A program made the position numbers and the translations under genes. From positions 1,426,001 to 1,490,000 of the forward strand of contig NZ_JAPENY010000003.1 of NCBI RefSeq assembly GCF_026341825.1: a DNA stretch of 64,000 bases. The letters are read 5' to 3'. Source of the DNA: Streptomyces sp. NBC_00620. GTDB lineage: Bacteria > Actinomycetota > Actinomycetes > Streptomycetales > Streptomycetaceae. The notes under the pieces were generated by a model. That model was not told the origin of the DNA and searched no databases. It worked only from the letters and a program-made list of their open reading frames with translations. Positions 1 through 7,265 of the stretch are shown piece by piece. How positions within the stretch are numbered: the stretch's first letter is position 1; each line of letters opens with the position of its first letter.

Positions 1-1
1 C

Positions 2-415
2 GACGTGGTGCAGGGACCTGCTGGCCCACAGCAGGTCGGCGGGGTACTCCAGGTCACCGAGCCCGTCGTCGAGGTCGGTCCGCAGGGTGCTGAAGCGGTC
101 GGCGACGCCGAGCCGGTCGGCGTGCTCGCGGGCCCGCTCCAGGAGGGGTGCCACGCCGTCCACGGCGACGACCCGCGCCTGCGGGAAGGTGTGGGCGAGG
201 AGGCAGGAGACGATGCCGGGGCCGCTGCCGGCGTCCACGATCATCTCGGGTTCGGGCTGCCACTCCCGCAGCCAGGCCGCCGCGCTCGCGTAGAGAGGGG
301 AGGTGAGCTCGGCCTCCTGTTCCAGGTAGGGGACCATGTCGGCGAAGTCCATGTGGGTGTGGCCGTCGTGCGCGTGGTCGTGGGGTGCGTGGTCGTCGTC
401 GTGGTCGTGTGCCAT
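2..415 (-). CDS. class I SAM-dependent methyltransferase, C-terminus cut by window edge
   Basis: The frame opens at an ATG (413-415) and runs off the left edge after 138 codons. Residues 1-24 form a His/Asp-rich tail with 8 histidines. Residues 59-67 (IVDAGSGPG) are the glycine-rich SAM-binding motif I, and VVAVDG (82-87) is the acidic loop that follows it. This is a Rossmann-fold methyltransferase. The substrate cannot be read from the visible part. The histidine tail is not part of the fold and may bind metal (inference). It is the next leftward gene after the GH5-GH6 cellulase operon, but a strong hairpin (533-582) separates them, so it is probably transcribed on its own. Confidence 0.8.
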   Translation of the reverse strand, partial: MAHDHDDDHAPHDHAHDGHTHMDFADMVPYLEQEAELTSPLYASAAAWLREWQPEPEMIVDAGSGPGIVSCLLAHTFPQARVVAVDGVAPLLERAREHADRLGVADRFSTLRTDLDDGLGDLEYPADLLWASRSLHHV

Positions 416-532
416 GGTTCCGAGCCTCTCGTCCGGGTGTGCACAGCCTGCGCCGCCACTCCCGGAAACGGCCACTCATGTTGCTCATACAGCAAAACGG
501 GCGTACGACGGCGGGCCGGAAAACATGGGGTT

Positions 533-582
533 CGCGATCCGCCAGGGGCTGGGGAAGCGGAGCTGTCCCCTGGCGGATCGCG
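533..582 (-). terminator. intrinsic terminator-like hairpin after the GH6 gene
   Basis: A perfect 16-bp stem (533-548 pairs with 567-582) with an 18-nt loop starts 12 bp beyond the GH6 stop codon. It lies between the GH6 gene and the next leftward gene. There is no clear U tract, as is usual for Streptomyces terminators. Confidence 0.75.
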
Positions 583-593
583 TCAGCCGGCGG

Positions 594-2303
594 TCACAGC
601 GCCGGGTAGGCGTTCCTCATGAGTTCCTGGAACTGGGCGGAGAACCAGTGCCCCGACAGCGGAGCGTTCGCCAGCGCGCCGGACATGTTGTTGTTGTTCC
701 GCGGGTTGCCGGTGTACGTCGGGTCGCACATCCGGTCGAAGCCCTTGCCCTCGTCGTTCGGGATGGCCGTGCTGGAGCCGTCCGACTCACCCGGGGGCTT
801 GATCCACACGTACGCGTCGATCCCGGCCGCCGGGGCCGCCTTCGGGCGTTCGCCGAGGCCGGCGCCGGACTGGTTGCACCAGTTGCCGAGGTGGATGCGC
901 CGGTCGTAGCGGCCGCCGTCGACGTAGGTGTCCACGGTGGTGGTCGCGCCGGGTCCGGTGGGCCTGGCGGTGCCGCCCCAGCCGTTGCGGGAGGTGTCGA
1001 TCAGCATGCCGATGCCGGAGTCGAAGCCGATGGAGACGAGCTGGTTCCGCATGGCCTGCGCGTACGACAGTTCGTCGACGTAGCGGTTCCAGTCGACCCA
1101 CTTGGACAGGCGGACCGACGTACCGTTCACGGTGTCGTTGATGGTGAAGTAGTCCTCCTTGAGGGCGCTGTAGTTGGCCGTGTTGACGATGAAGCCGTGC
1201 ACGTCGGCGACGGTCGCGCCCTCTGCGGTGGCGGCCAGCTTGAACATGTCGGCGGAGGCACCGAAGTTGTCGTCCCAGCCGAGCCAGCCGTGGTGTCCGG
1301 CGTCCACGTAGTTGTAGACGTTGGGCACGTCGCCGAGCTTGTTCAGGGCGTAGCCGACGCCCTTGATGTAGTTGCCGTTGGCCTTCATCGTGTCGCAGTT
1401 GGCGGTCACGGTGGGGCGCGGGGTGACGTTGGTGACGAGGTTCGGCAGCGAGTCGATCTCGACCGTCGTCACGATCCGCAGGGCGGCGTACTTCGGGTCG
1501 GCGAGGATCGCGGCGATCGGGTCGATGTAGGCGGTCTTGTACCTGTCGATCTCGGTCGCGCCGAGTTCGCCGTTGGAGGCGAGGGCCGCGCAGTCACGGC
1601 CTGGGAGGTTGTAGATGACGAGCTGGACGGCCAGTTCGCCGGTGCCCTTCTGCTCCAGGGCCTCGTCGAGGTGGTCGCGCAGCCCCATGCCGCCGTTCAC
1701 GCCGTTGATGGCGGCGATCCGGTCCAGCCAGACTCCGGTCGGCTGGTTGGAGATGCGGCTGCCGCCCGGCTCGGCGGCGGCCTTCGCGGCCCACTCGGGG
1801 TTCACGTACACCTTGGCACCGGCGTACGGGTTGTCGACCTTGGTGCCGGTGGGCGGGTCCGTCGGATCGCCGCCTCCGCCTCCGTCGTCGACGTTGCAGG
1901 TCACCCCGTCGAGCGTGAAGGTGGTGGGCAGGGCGTTGGTTCCACTGTACGAGGCGTTGAAGCCGAAGCTGACCGAACCTCCGCTCGGCAGGGAGGCGTT
2001 GTAGCTCTCGTTGGCGGCGGTGACGGCTGTGCCGCTCTGGCTGATCTTCGCGTTCCAGCCCGAAGTGACCTGCTGGTTCCCGGCGTACGACCACTTCACC
2101 GCCCAGGAGGTCTTGGCGGCGCTGTTGTTGGTGACGGTGACGGCTGCGGTGAAGCCGGTGCCCCACTGGTTCTGCACCTTGTAGTCGACGGTGCAGGGGA
2201 TGGCGGCGGTGCCGATGTCGGCCGGGATCGCGGCGGCTGCGGCTCCTGCCGTTGCGGCGACCATGGCGAGGGCGGCGAGTAACGCTGTTCTGGTACGGCT
2301 CAT
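594..2303 (-). CDS. secreted GH6 cellobiohydrolase with N-terminal CBM2
   Basis: Extracellular 1,4-beta-glucan cellobiohydrolase, 569 aa. There is a signal peptide (about 1-25), then a CBM2 cellulose-binding module (about 35-137, bounded by Cys37 and Cys136), a Gly/Pro linker (about 139-153) and a GH6 catalytic domain to the C-terminus. The motif YNLPGRDCAALASNGE carries a conserved catalytic-site Asp of GH6. HHGWLGWDDN and the inserted loops resemble bacterial Cel6B-type exo-enzymes, so exo-cellobiohydrolase action is favoured over endoglucanase. It lies 54 bp behind the GH5 gene on the same strand and is probably co-transcribed with it. The GH6 family is certain; the exo mode is inferred. 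Confidence 0.95.
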   Translation of the reverse strand: MSRTRTALLAALAMVAATAGAAAAAIPADIGTAAIPCTVDYKVQNQWGTGFTAAVTVTNNSAAKTSWAVKWSYAGNQQVTSGWNAKISQSGTAVTAANESYNASLPSGGSVSFGFNASYSGTNALPTTFTLDGVTCNVDDGGGGGDPTDPPTGTKVDNPYAGAKVYVNPEWAAKAAAEPGGSRISNQPTGVWLDRIAAINGVNGGMGLRDHLDEALEQKGTGELAVQLVIYNLPGRDCAALASNGELGATEIDRYKTAYIDPIAAILADPKYAALRIVTTVEIDSLPNLVTNVTPRPTVTANCDTMKANGNYIKGVGYALNKLGDVPNVYNYVDAGHHGWLGWDDNFGASADMFKLAATAEGATVADVHGFIVNTANYSALKEDYFTINDTVNGTSVRLSKWVDWNRYVDELSYAQAMRNQLVSIGFDSGIGMLIDTSRNGWGGTARPTGPGATTTVDTYVDGGRYDRRIHLGNWCNQSGAGLGERPKAAPAAGIDAYVWIKPPGESDGSSTAIPNDEGKGFDRMCDPTYTGNPRNNNNMSGALANAPLSGHWFSAQFQELMRNAYPAL

Positions 2304-2357
2304 GAGTGCGGGTTCCTATTCGTTGACGAACGACCGGGGTCAACTCACGGGTGGCGC

Positions 2358-3836
2358 TTATCCGTTGAGGGCGAGGAGGTGGTCGCGCAGCCCGATGCCG
2401 AACGGCGTGGGAGTGCCGTCGTAGTTGGAGATCAGGGCGGGACCGGAGGAGCAGTCCCAGGTGTTCCAGGTCCAGCCGAGGTAGGAGAGACCCCGCGCGT
2501 CGAACCACGCCATGACGCGATCGATGAAGGAGTGTGCGCAGGTGTTCTCGCCGATCTCGCCCGCCACGAGCGGGACTTGGGCCGCGACGGGGGCGAGCGT
2601 GGAGTCCCAGCAGCTCTCACTGGAGCAGGTGTTGAAGTTGTAGACGTGCCAGGCGGCGACGAGATTGCCCGTCGGGTCGCTGGGTCGGTACGTCAGCCAC
2701 TGGCTCAGATCGTTCGAGTACGCGAGCCCGCCGGCCAGGATCAGGTTCTGGGCGCCGGTGCCCCGTACCGCGTCGACGAGGTCCTGCATTCCGGCGACCT
2801 CGTAGCCGATGCCGGGGCAGTTGCCGCCGTCCCGCCAGCAGGTCCACGCCTGGGTGGTCGTGGAGGTCGCGCGGTCCGGGTAGGGCTCGTTGAACAGGTC
2901 GAACGCGACGGCCCTGTCGTCCTTGAAGGTGCTCGCGACGGAGGTCCAGAAGGACGGCGTGTACTGGGCGTTCGGCATCGGTTTCTGGCAGCTGGCGTGC
3001 ACGTCCGAGCAGCCGGCGGAGTTGCCCGTGTACTGGCCGTAGGACCAGTGCAGTTCGAGCATCGGCGTCATGCCGTGCGCCTCGACCTTCGCCACCAGGT
3101 CCTTGACGGCGGCGATGTAGTTGGCGCCGGCGTACTCGGGCTTGATGTTGGACAGGCCGAGCCAGCACTCCTCGTTCAGCGGGATGCGGACGGTGTTGGC
3201 GTTCCAGTCGGCGATGGCCTTGACCGAGGCGTCGTCGACCGGCCCGTCGAAGATGCCGTAGCCCTGGACGCACATGTACTCGCCGCCGGAGCGGTTGACG
3301 CCGAGCAGTCTGCGGGTGGCGCCGTCCGCGTCGAGGAGTTTGTTGCCCGAGACGTGCAGTTCGGGTGCTTCGCCGGTGTCAGGCGGTGGCTCGGTCGGGG
3401 TGGGCGTGGGCGTCGGCTCGGCGTCCACGTTGCACGTCGTTCCGTTGAGCTTGAACGAGGTCGGTACGGCGTTGCTCCCCGACCACGAGGCGAGGAAACC
3501 GGCGCTGACACTGGCCCCTGTGCCCAGCGAACCGTTCCAGCTCTCGTTGGCGGCGGTGACCGTCGTACCGGACTGGGACCACTTGGCGTTCCAGCCCTGG
3601 GTGACCTTCTGACCACTCGCGAAGTCGAAGCCGACGGTCCAACTGCTCAGCGCGGCCATGTTGTTGGTGACTTTGACGGCGCCCTGGAAGCCGGTGTCCC
3701 ACTGGCCGGTGACGGAGTACTCCACCGTGCACGCGGGTGCGGCTCCCGAAGCCGTGACGACCGGCGCGATCGCGGTGCCGATGAGGGCTGCCGCGGCGCC
3801 GAGAACCAAAATGCCTAATCGCGGGGGATGTCTCAT
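2358..3836 (-). CDS. secreted GH5 endoglucanase with N-terminal CBM2
   Basis: Extracellular endo-1,4-beta-glucanase, 492 aa. There is a signal peptide (about 1-32), a CBM2 (about 36-136), a Pro/Thr linker (PTPTPTPTEPPP, about 141-152) and a GH5 TIM barrel. The proton donor is Glu317 in FDLFNEP and the nucleophile Glu427 in VAGEIGE. The ATG at 3836 follows AAGGAG with 7-nt spacing. It is the first gene of a leftward operon with GH6 and is divergent from the GH48 gene. A CebR-like box lies at 3886-3899 upstream of its start, so induction by cello-oligosaccharides is likely. Confidence 0.95.
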   Translation of the reverse strand: MRHPPRLGILVLGAAAALIGTAIAPVVTASGAAPACTVEYSVTGQWDTGFQGAVKVTNNMAALSSWTVGFDFASGQKVTQGWNAKWSQSGTTVTAANESWNGSLGTGASVSAGFLASWSGSNAVPTSFKLNGTTCNVDAEPTPTPTPTEPPPDTGEAPELHVSGNKLLDADGATRRLLGVNRSGGEYMCVQGYGIFDGPVDDASVKAIADWNANTVRIPLNEECWLGLSNIKPEYAGANYIAAVKDLVAKVEAHGMTPMLELHWSYGQYTGNSAGCSDVHASCQKPMPNAQYTPSFWTSVASTFKDDRAVAFDLFNEPYPDRATSTTTQAWTCWRDGGNCPGIGYEVAGMQDLVDAVRGTGAQNLILAGGLAYSNDLSQWLTYRPSDPTGNLVAAWHVYNFNTCSSESCWDSTLAPVAAQVPLVAGEIGENTCAHSFIDRVMAWFDARGLSYLGWTWNTWDCSSGPALISNYDGTPTPFGIGLRDHLLALNG

Positions 3837-3885
3837 GAAGCGACTCCTTGCAGCTCTGACGTGTCGTGACGGACGCGTCGACTGA

Positions 3886-3899
3886 TGGAACCGCTCCCA
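3886..3899. promoter_or_regulatory. imperfect CebR-type operator
   Basis: TGGAACCGCTCCCA differs from the perfect box at 4018-4031 at two positions, both in the left half. It lies 50 bp upstream of the GH5 start, where a LacI-family repressor such as CebR would control the leftward cellulase operon. The assignment rests on similarity to the known CebR site. Confidence 0.6.
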
Positions 3900-4017
3900 C
3901 TGGTGCGGATGAAGCTAGCGCCAAGTGACGGCAAAGGACAGAGCAGTTGCACTGTTGATCAATCGAATCATTTCGACTCTTCAAGCACCTTGACCCCCCT
4001 CACCCCTCTCATCAGTA

Positions 4018-4031
4018 TGGGAGCGCTCCCA
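4018..4031. promoter_or_regulatory. perfect CebR operator (TGGGAGCGCTCCCA)
   Basis: The 14-bp palindrome TGGGAGCGCTCCCA is the established binding site of CebR, the LacI-family cellobiose/cellotriose-responsive repressor of Streptomyces. It sits 59 bp upstream of the GH48 start. The 253-bp divergent region 3837-4089 also holds the second, imperfect box. No cebR gene is seen in this window. Confidence 0.85.
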
Positions 4032-4089
4032 CTGGTTCAAGGCTTGTTGCTCCTCCCCCCTTCTCCGAGCCGCAAGGAGGAACCAGCAC

Positions 4090-7005
4090 ATGCATCCCAG
4101 ACGGAGACGTCGCACCGCGCGGCGGCTGTGGACGGCTGTCGTGGCGGCCCTCGCCCTTCCGCTGACCATGCTCACGACCGGCACAACTCCCGCCCACGCG
4201 GCGGTAGTTCAGTGCAGCGTCGACTATCGGACCAACGACTGGGGCTCCGGCTTCACCGCGGATCTGACGATCACCAACCGGGGTACGGACGCGATCAGCG
4301 GCTGGACCCTGACGTACGGCTACGCGGGCAACCAGACCCTCACCAACGGCTGGAACGGCACCTGGTCCCAGTCCGGCAAGGCGGTCACCGTGCAGAACGC
4401 CTCCTGGAACGGCACGATCGCCGCCGGGGCCGCCGTCACCACCGGCGCCCAGTTCACCTACAGCGGCACGAACACCGCCCCGACCTCCTTCGCGGTCAAC
4501 GGCACCACCTGCGCCGGCGCGCACCAGCCGCCGGTCACCGTGCTGACCAGCCCGGCTCCGGGCGCCGTCTACACCCAGGGCAGCGCGGTCCCGCTGGCCG
4601 CGACGGCGGCGGCAGCCGACAGCGCGACCATCAGCAGGATCGAGTTCTACGACGACACGACCCTGCTCGGCACGGACACCAGCTCGCCCTACACGCTGTC
4701 GGTCAGCAGCCTGACCGTGGGCAGCCACTCCCTGGTCGCGAAGGCGTACGACAGCCTTGGCGCGTCGGCGGACTCCACGCCGGTCGGCATCACGGTCGCC
4801 TCGGGTCCCGCCGTGGTGGCGTCACCCGATCAACTCGGCGTCCAGCAGGGCAAGTCGGGCACCTTCGACGTGAAGCTGTCGACGCAGCCGAGCGCGAATA
4901 CGACCGTCTCCGTGGCCCGCACCGCAGGCAACACGGGCCTGTCCGTCACCGGCGGCGCCTCGCTCACCTTCACGCCGTCCAACTGGAACACGGCGCAGCA
5001 GGTGACCATCACCGCCGATGCCTCCGGCACGGGCTCGGCGACCTTCACGGCGTCCGCGACCGGCCATGCCCCGGCCACGGTCACCGTGACGGAGCTGGCC
5101 GCGTCGAAGGCGTACGACGCCCGTTTCCTGGACCTGTACGGCAAGATCACCAACCCGGCGAACGGCTACTTCTCCCCCGAGGGAATTCCGTACCACTCGG
5201 TGGAGACGCTGATCGTCGAGGCGCCGGACCAGGGCCATGAGACGACCTCGGAGGCGTACAGCTATCTGATCTGGCTGCAGGCGATGTACGGGAAGGTCAC
5301 CGGCGACTGGTCCAAGTTCAACGCCGCGTGGACGACCATGGAGACGTACATGATCCCCACGCACGCCGACCAGCCGACGAACTCCTTCTACAACGCCTCG
5401 AAGCCGGCGACGTACGCACCCGAGTACGACACCCCGAACCAGTACCCGGCCCAGCTCGACACCGGTGTGTCGGTCGGTCCCGATCCGATCGCCGCCGAGC
5501 TGAAGAGCGCGTACGGCACGGACGACGTGTACGGGATGCACTGGCTCCAGGACGTGGACAACGTCTACGGCTACGGCAACTCGCCCGGCAAGTGCGAGGC
5601 GGGGCCGGCGGACACCGGCCCTTCGTACATCAACACCTTCCAGCGCGGCCCGCAGGAGTCGGTGTGGGAGACGGTCCCGCAGCCCACCTGTGACGCCTTC
5701 AAGTACGGCGGCACGAACGGGTACTTGGACCTCTTCACCGGGGACGCCTCGTACGCGAAGCAGTGGAAGTTCACCAACGCGCCGGACGCCGACGCGCGGG
5801 CCGTGCAGGCCGCGTACTGGGCCGACGTGTGGGCCGAGCAGCAGGGCAAGGGCGCCGATGTCTCGGCGACCGTGGGCAAGGCCGCGAAGATGGGCGACTA
5901 TCTGCGCTACTCCATGTACGACAAGTACTTCAAGAAAATAGGGAACTGCGTCGGTCCCTCGGCCTGCGCGGCCGGTACCGGCAAGGACGCCTCGCACTAT
6001 CTGATGTCCTGGTACTACGCCTGGGGCGGCGCCACCGACACCTCGGCGGGCTGGGCCTGGCGCATCGGCTCCAGCCACACCCACGGCGGCTACCAGAACC
6101 CCCTGGCGGCGTACGCGCTCAGCTCGTACGCCGATCTGAAGCCCAAGTCCTCGACAGGGCAGGCGGATTGGGCCACCTCCCTGGGCAGGCAGCTGGAGTT
6201 CTACCGCTGGCTGCAGTCGAACGAGGGCGCCATCGCGGGCGGTGCGACCAACAGCTGGGCGGGCCGTTACGCGGCTCCCCCGGCCGGGACACCGACCTTC
6301 TACGGCATGTACTACGACGAGAAGCCCGTGTACCACGACCCGCCGTCCAACCAGTGGTTCGGCTTCCAGGCGTGGTCCATGGAGCGTGTCGCCGAGTACT
6401 ACCAGCAGACGGGGAACGCGAGCGCGAAGGCGGTCCTCGACAAGTGGGTCGACTGGGCGCTGTCCAAGACCACGATCAACCCGGACGGCACCTACCTGAT
6501 CCCCTCCACCCTCCAGTGGTCCGGCGCCCCGGACACCTGGAACGTCTCAAGTCCGGGAGCCAACAGCGGACTTCACGTCACCGTCGCCGACTACACCAAC
6601 GACGTCGGTGTGGCGGCCGCGTACGCCAAGACCCTGACGTACTACGCCGACAGGTCCGGTGACACGCAGGCCGCGACGACCGCGAAGGCGCTGCTCGACG
6701 GCATGTGGGGCAACTACCAGGACGGCCTGGGCATCGCCGTCCCGGAGACCCGCGCCGACTACAACCGCTTCGACGACGGCCTGTACGTCCCGAGCGGCTG
6801 GAGCGGCACGATGCCGAACGGGGACGCGATCAACTCCTCGTCGACCTTCGACTCGATCCGCTCCTTCTACGAGGACGACCCCGCGTGGTCGAAGATCGAG
6901 TCCTATCTGGCGGGCGGAGCCGCGCCCTCCTTCACGTACCACCGGTTCTGGGCCCAGGCGGACATCGCCTTGGCCATGGGGTCGTACGCGGAGCTTCTCG
7001 AATAG
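4090..7005 (+). CDS. secreted GH48 reducing-end cellobiohydrolase with CBM2 and two beta-sandwich modules
   Basis: Processive exo-cellulase, 971 aa. An Arg-rich signal peptide (about 1-38) precedes a CBM2 (about 40-141), an Ig-like domain (about 147-237), a second beta-rich Ig/Calx-beta-like domain (about 240-336) and the GH48 catalytic domain (about 340-971). VETLIVEAPDQGHETTSEA contains the conserved active-site glutamates of GH48. AAGGAGG lies just upstream of the ATG. GH48 enzymes are the usual partners of GH6 exo- and GH5 endo-cellulases, both encoded divergently next door. The perfect CebR box upstream predicts repression until cello-oligosaccharides appear. Confidence 0.96.
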   Translation: MHPRRRRRTARRLWTAVVAALALPLTMLTTGTTPAHAAVVQCSVDYRTNDWGSGFTADLTITNRGTDAISGWTLTYGYAGNQTLTNGWNGTWSQSGKAVTVQNASWNGTIAAGAAVTTGAQFTYSGTNTAPTSFAVNGTTCAGAHQPPVTVLTSPAPGAVYTQGSAVPLAATAAAADSATISRIEFYDDTTLLGTDTSSPYTLSVSSLTVGSHSLVAKAYDSLGASADSTPVGITVASGPAVVASPDQLGVQQGKSGTFDVKLSTQPSANTTVSVARTAGNTGLSVTGGASLTFTPSNWNTAQQVTITADASGTGSATFTASATGHAPATVTVTELAASKAYDARFLDLYGKITNPANGYFSPEGIPYHSVETLIVEAPDQGHETTSEAYSYLIWLQAMYGKVTGDWSKFNAAWTTMETYMIPTHADQPTNSFYNASKPATYAPEYDTPNQYPAQLDTGVSVGPDPIAAELKSAYGTDDVYGMHWLQDVDNVYGYGNSPGKCEAGPADTGPSYINTFQRGPQESVWETVPQPTCDAFKYGGTNGYLDLFTGDASYAKQWKFTNAPDADARAVQAAYWADVWAEQQGKGADVSATVGKAAKMGDYLRYSMYDKYFKKIGNCVGPSACAAGTGKDASHYLMSWYYAWGGATDTSAGWAWRIGSSHTHGGYQNPLAAYALSSYADLKPKSSTGQADWATSLGRQLEFYRWLQSNEGAIAGGATNSWAGRYAAPPAGTPTFYGMYYDEKPVYHDPPSNQWFGFQAWSMERVAEYYQQTGNASAKAVLDKWVDWALSKTTINPDGTYLIPSTLQWSGAPDTWNVSSPGANSGLHVTVADYTNDVGVAAAYAKTLTYYADRSGDTQAATTAKALLDGMWGNYQDGLGIAVPETRADYNRFDDGLYVPSGWSGTMPNGDAINSSSTFDSIRSFYEDDPAWSKIESYLAGGAAPSFTYHRFWAQADIALAMGSYAELLE

Positions 7006-7040
7006 TCCCCGCCGGGCGCTCCGCGGGTCGGGCCGTGTTT

Positions 7041-7095
7041 TGACTGCGGGTCCGTTGTGGCTGGTCGCGCAGTTCCCCGCGCCCCTGAAGGGGCG
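7041..7095 (+). repeat. interspersed intergenic repeat, family A, copy 1
   Basis: This segment behind the GH48 gene shares the start TGACTGCGGG and the core CGCAGTTCCCCGCGCCCC with 36321-36380, which is in opposite orientation. Both copies lie directly after the stop codon of a rightward gene. No coding potential is evident. Confidence 0.7.
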
Positions 7096-7175
7096 CTCCG
7101 CTACACGGTGTTTCCTCGGAACCGCCTGAAAGCTTCGCGTGCTCGGTCCCGTCACCTGACGACGGGGCCAACCGG

Positions 7176-7210
7176 CCGGGCGGCCCTCTCCCGCACTGAG
7201 GGCCGCCCGG
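7176..7210 (+). terminator. terminator-like hairpin after the GH48 gene
   Basis: A perfect 13-bp GC-rich stem (7176-7188 pairs with 7198-7210) with a 9-nt loop separates the GH48 and GH74 genes. The two are therefore probably separate transcription units. The whole gap (7006-7265) holds this hairpin, a repeat copy and a LacI-type operator, but no gene. Confidence 0.7.
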
Positions 7211-7225
7211 CACTCACGGCTCATG

Positions 7226-7241
7226 GAGAAAGCGCTTGCCC
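7226..7241. promoter_or_regulatory. LacI-type operator candidate upstream of the xyloglucanase
   Basis: The palindromic core AAGCGCTT (7230-7237) lies in the context GAGAAAGCGCTTGCCC, 28 bp upstream of the GTG start. The central CGC-type dyad resembles LacI-family operators but differs clearly from the CebR boxes upstream. A different regulator, or weak CebR binding, is possible. Confidence 0.45.
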
Positions 7242-7265
7242 TCACCCTCCGGAAAGGACCCCCCC

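Noticed and set aside
4822..6336. 500-codon minus-strand frame inside the GH48 gene
   Set aside because: Antisense shadow; GH48 is certain on the plus strand.
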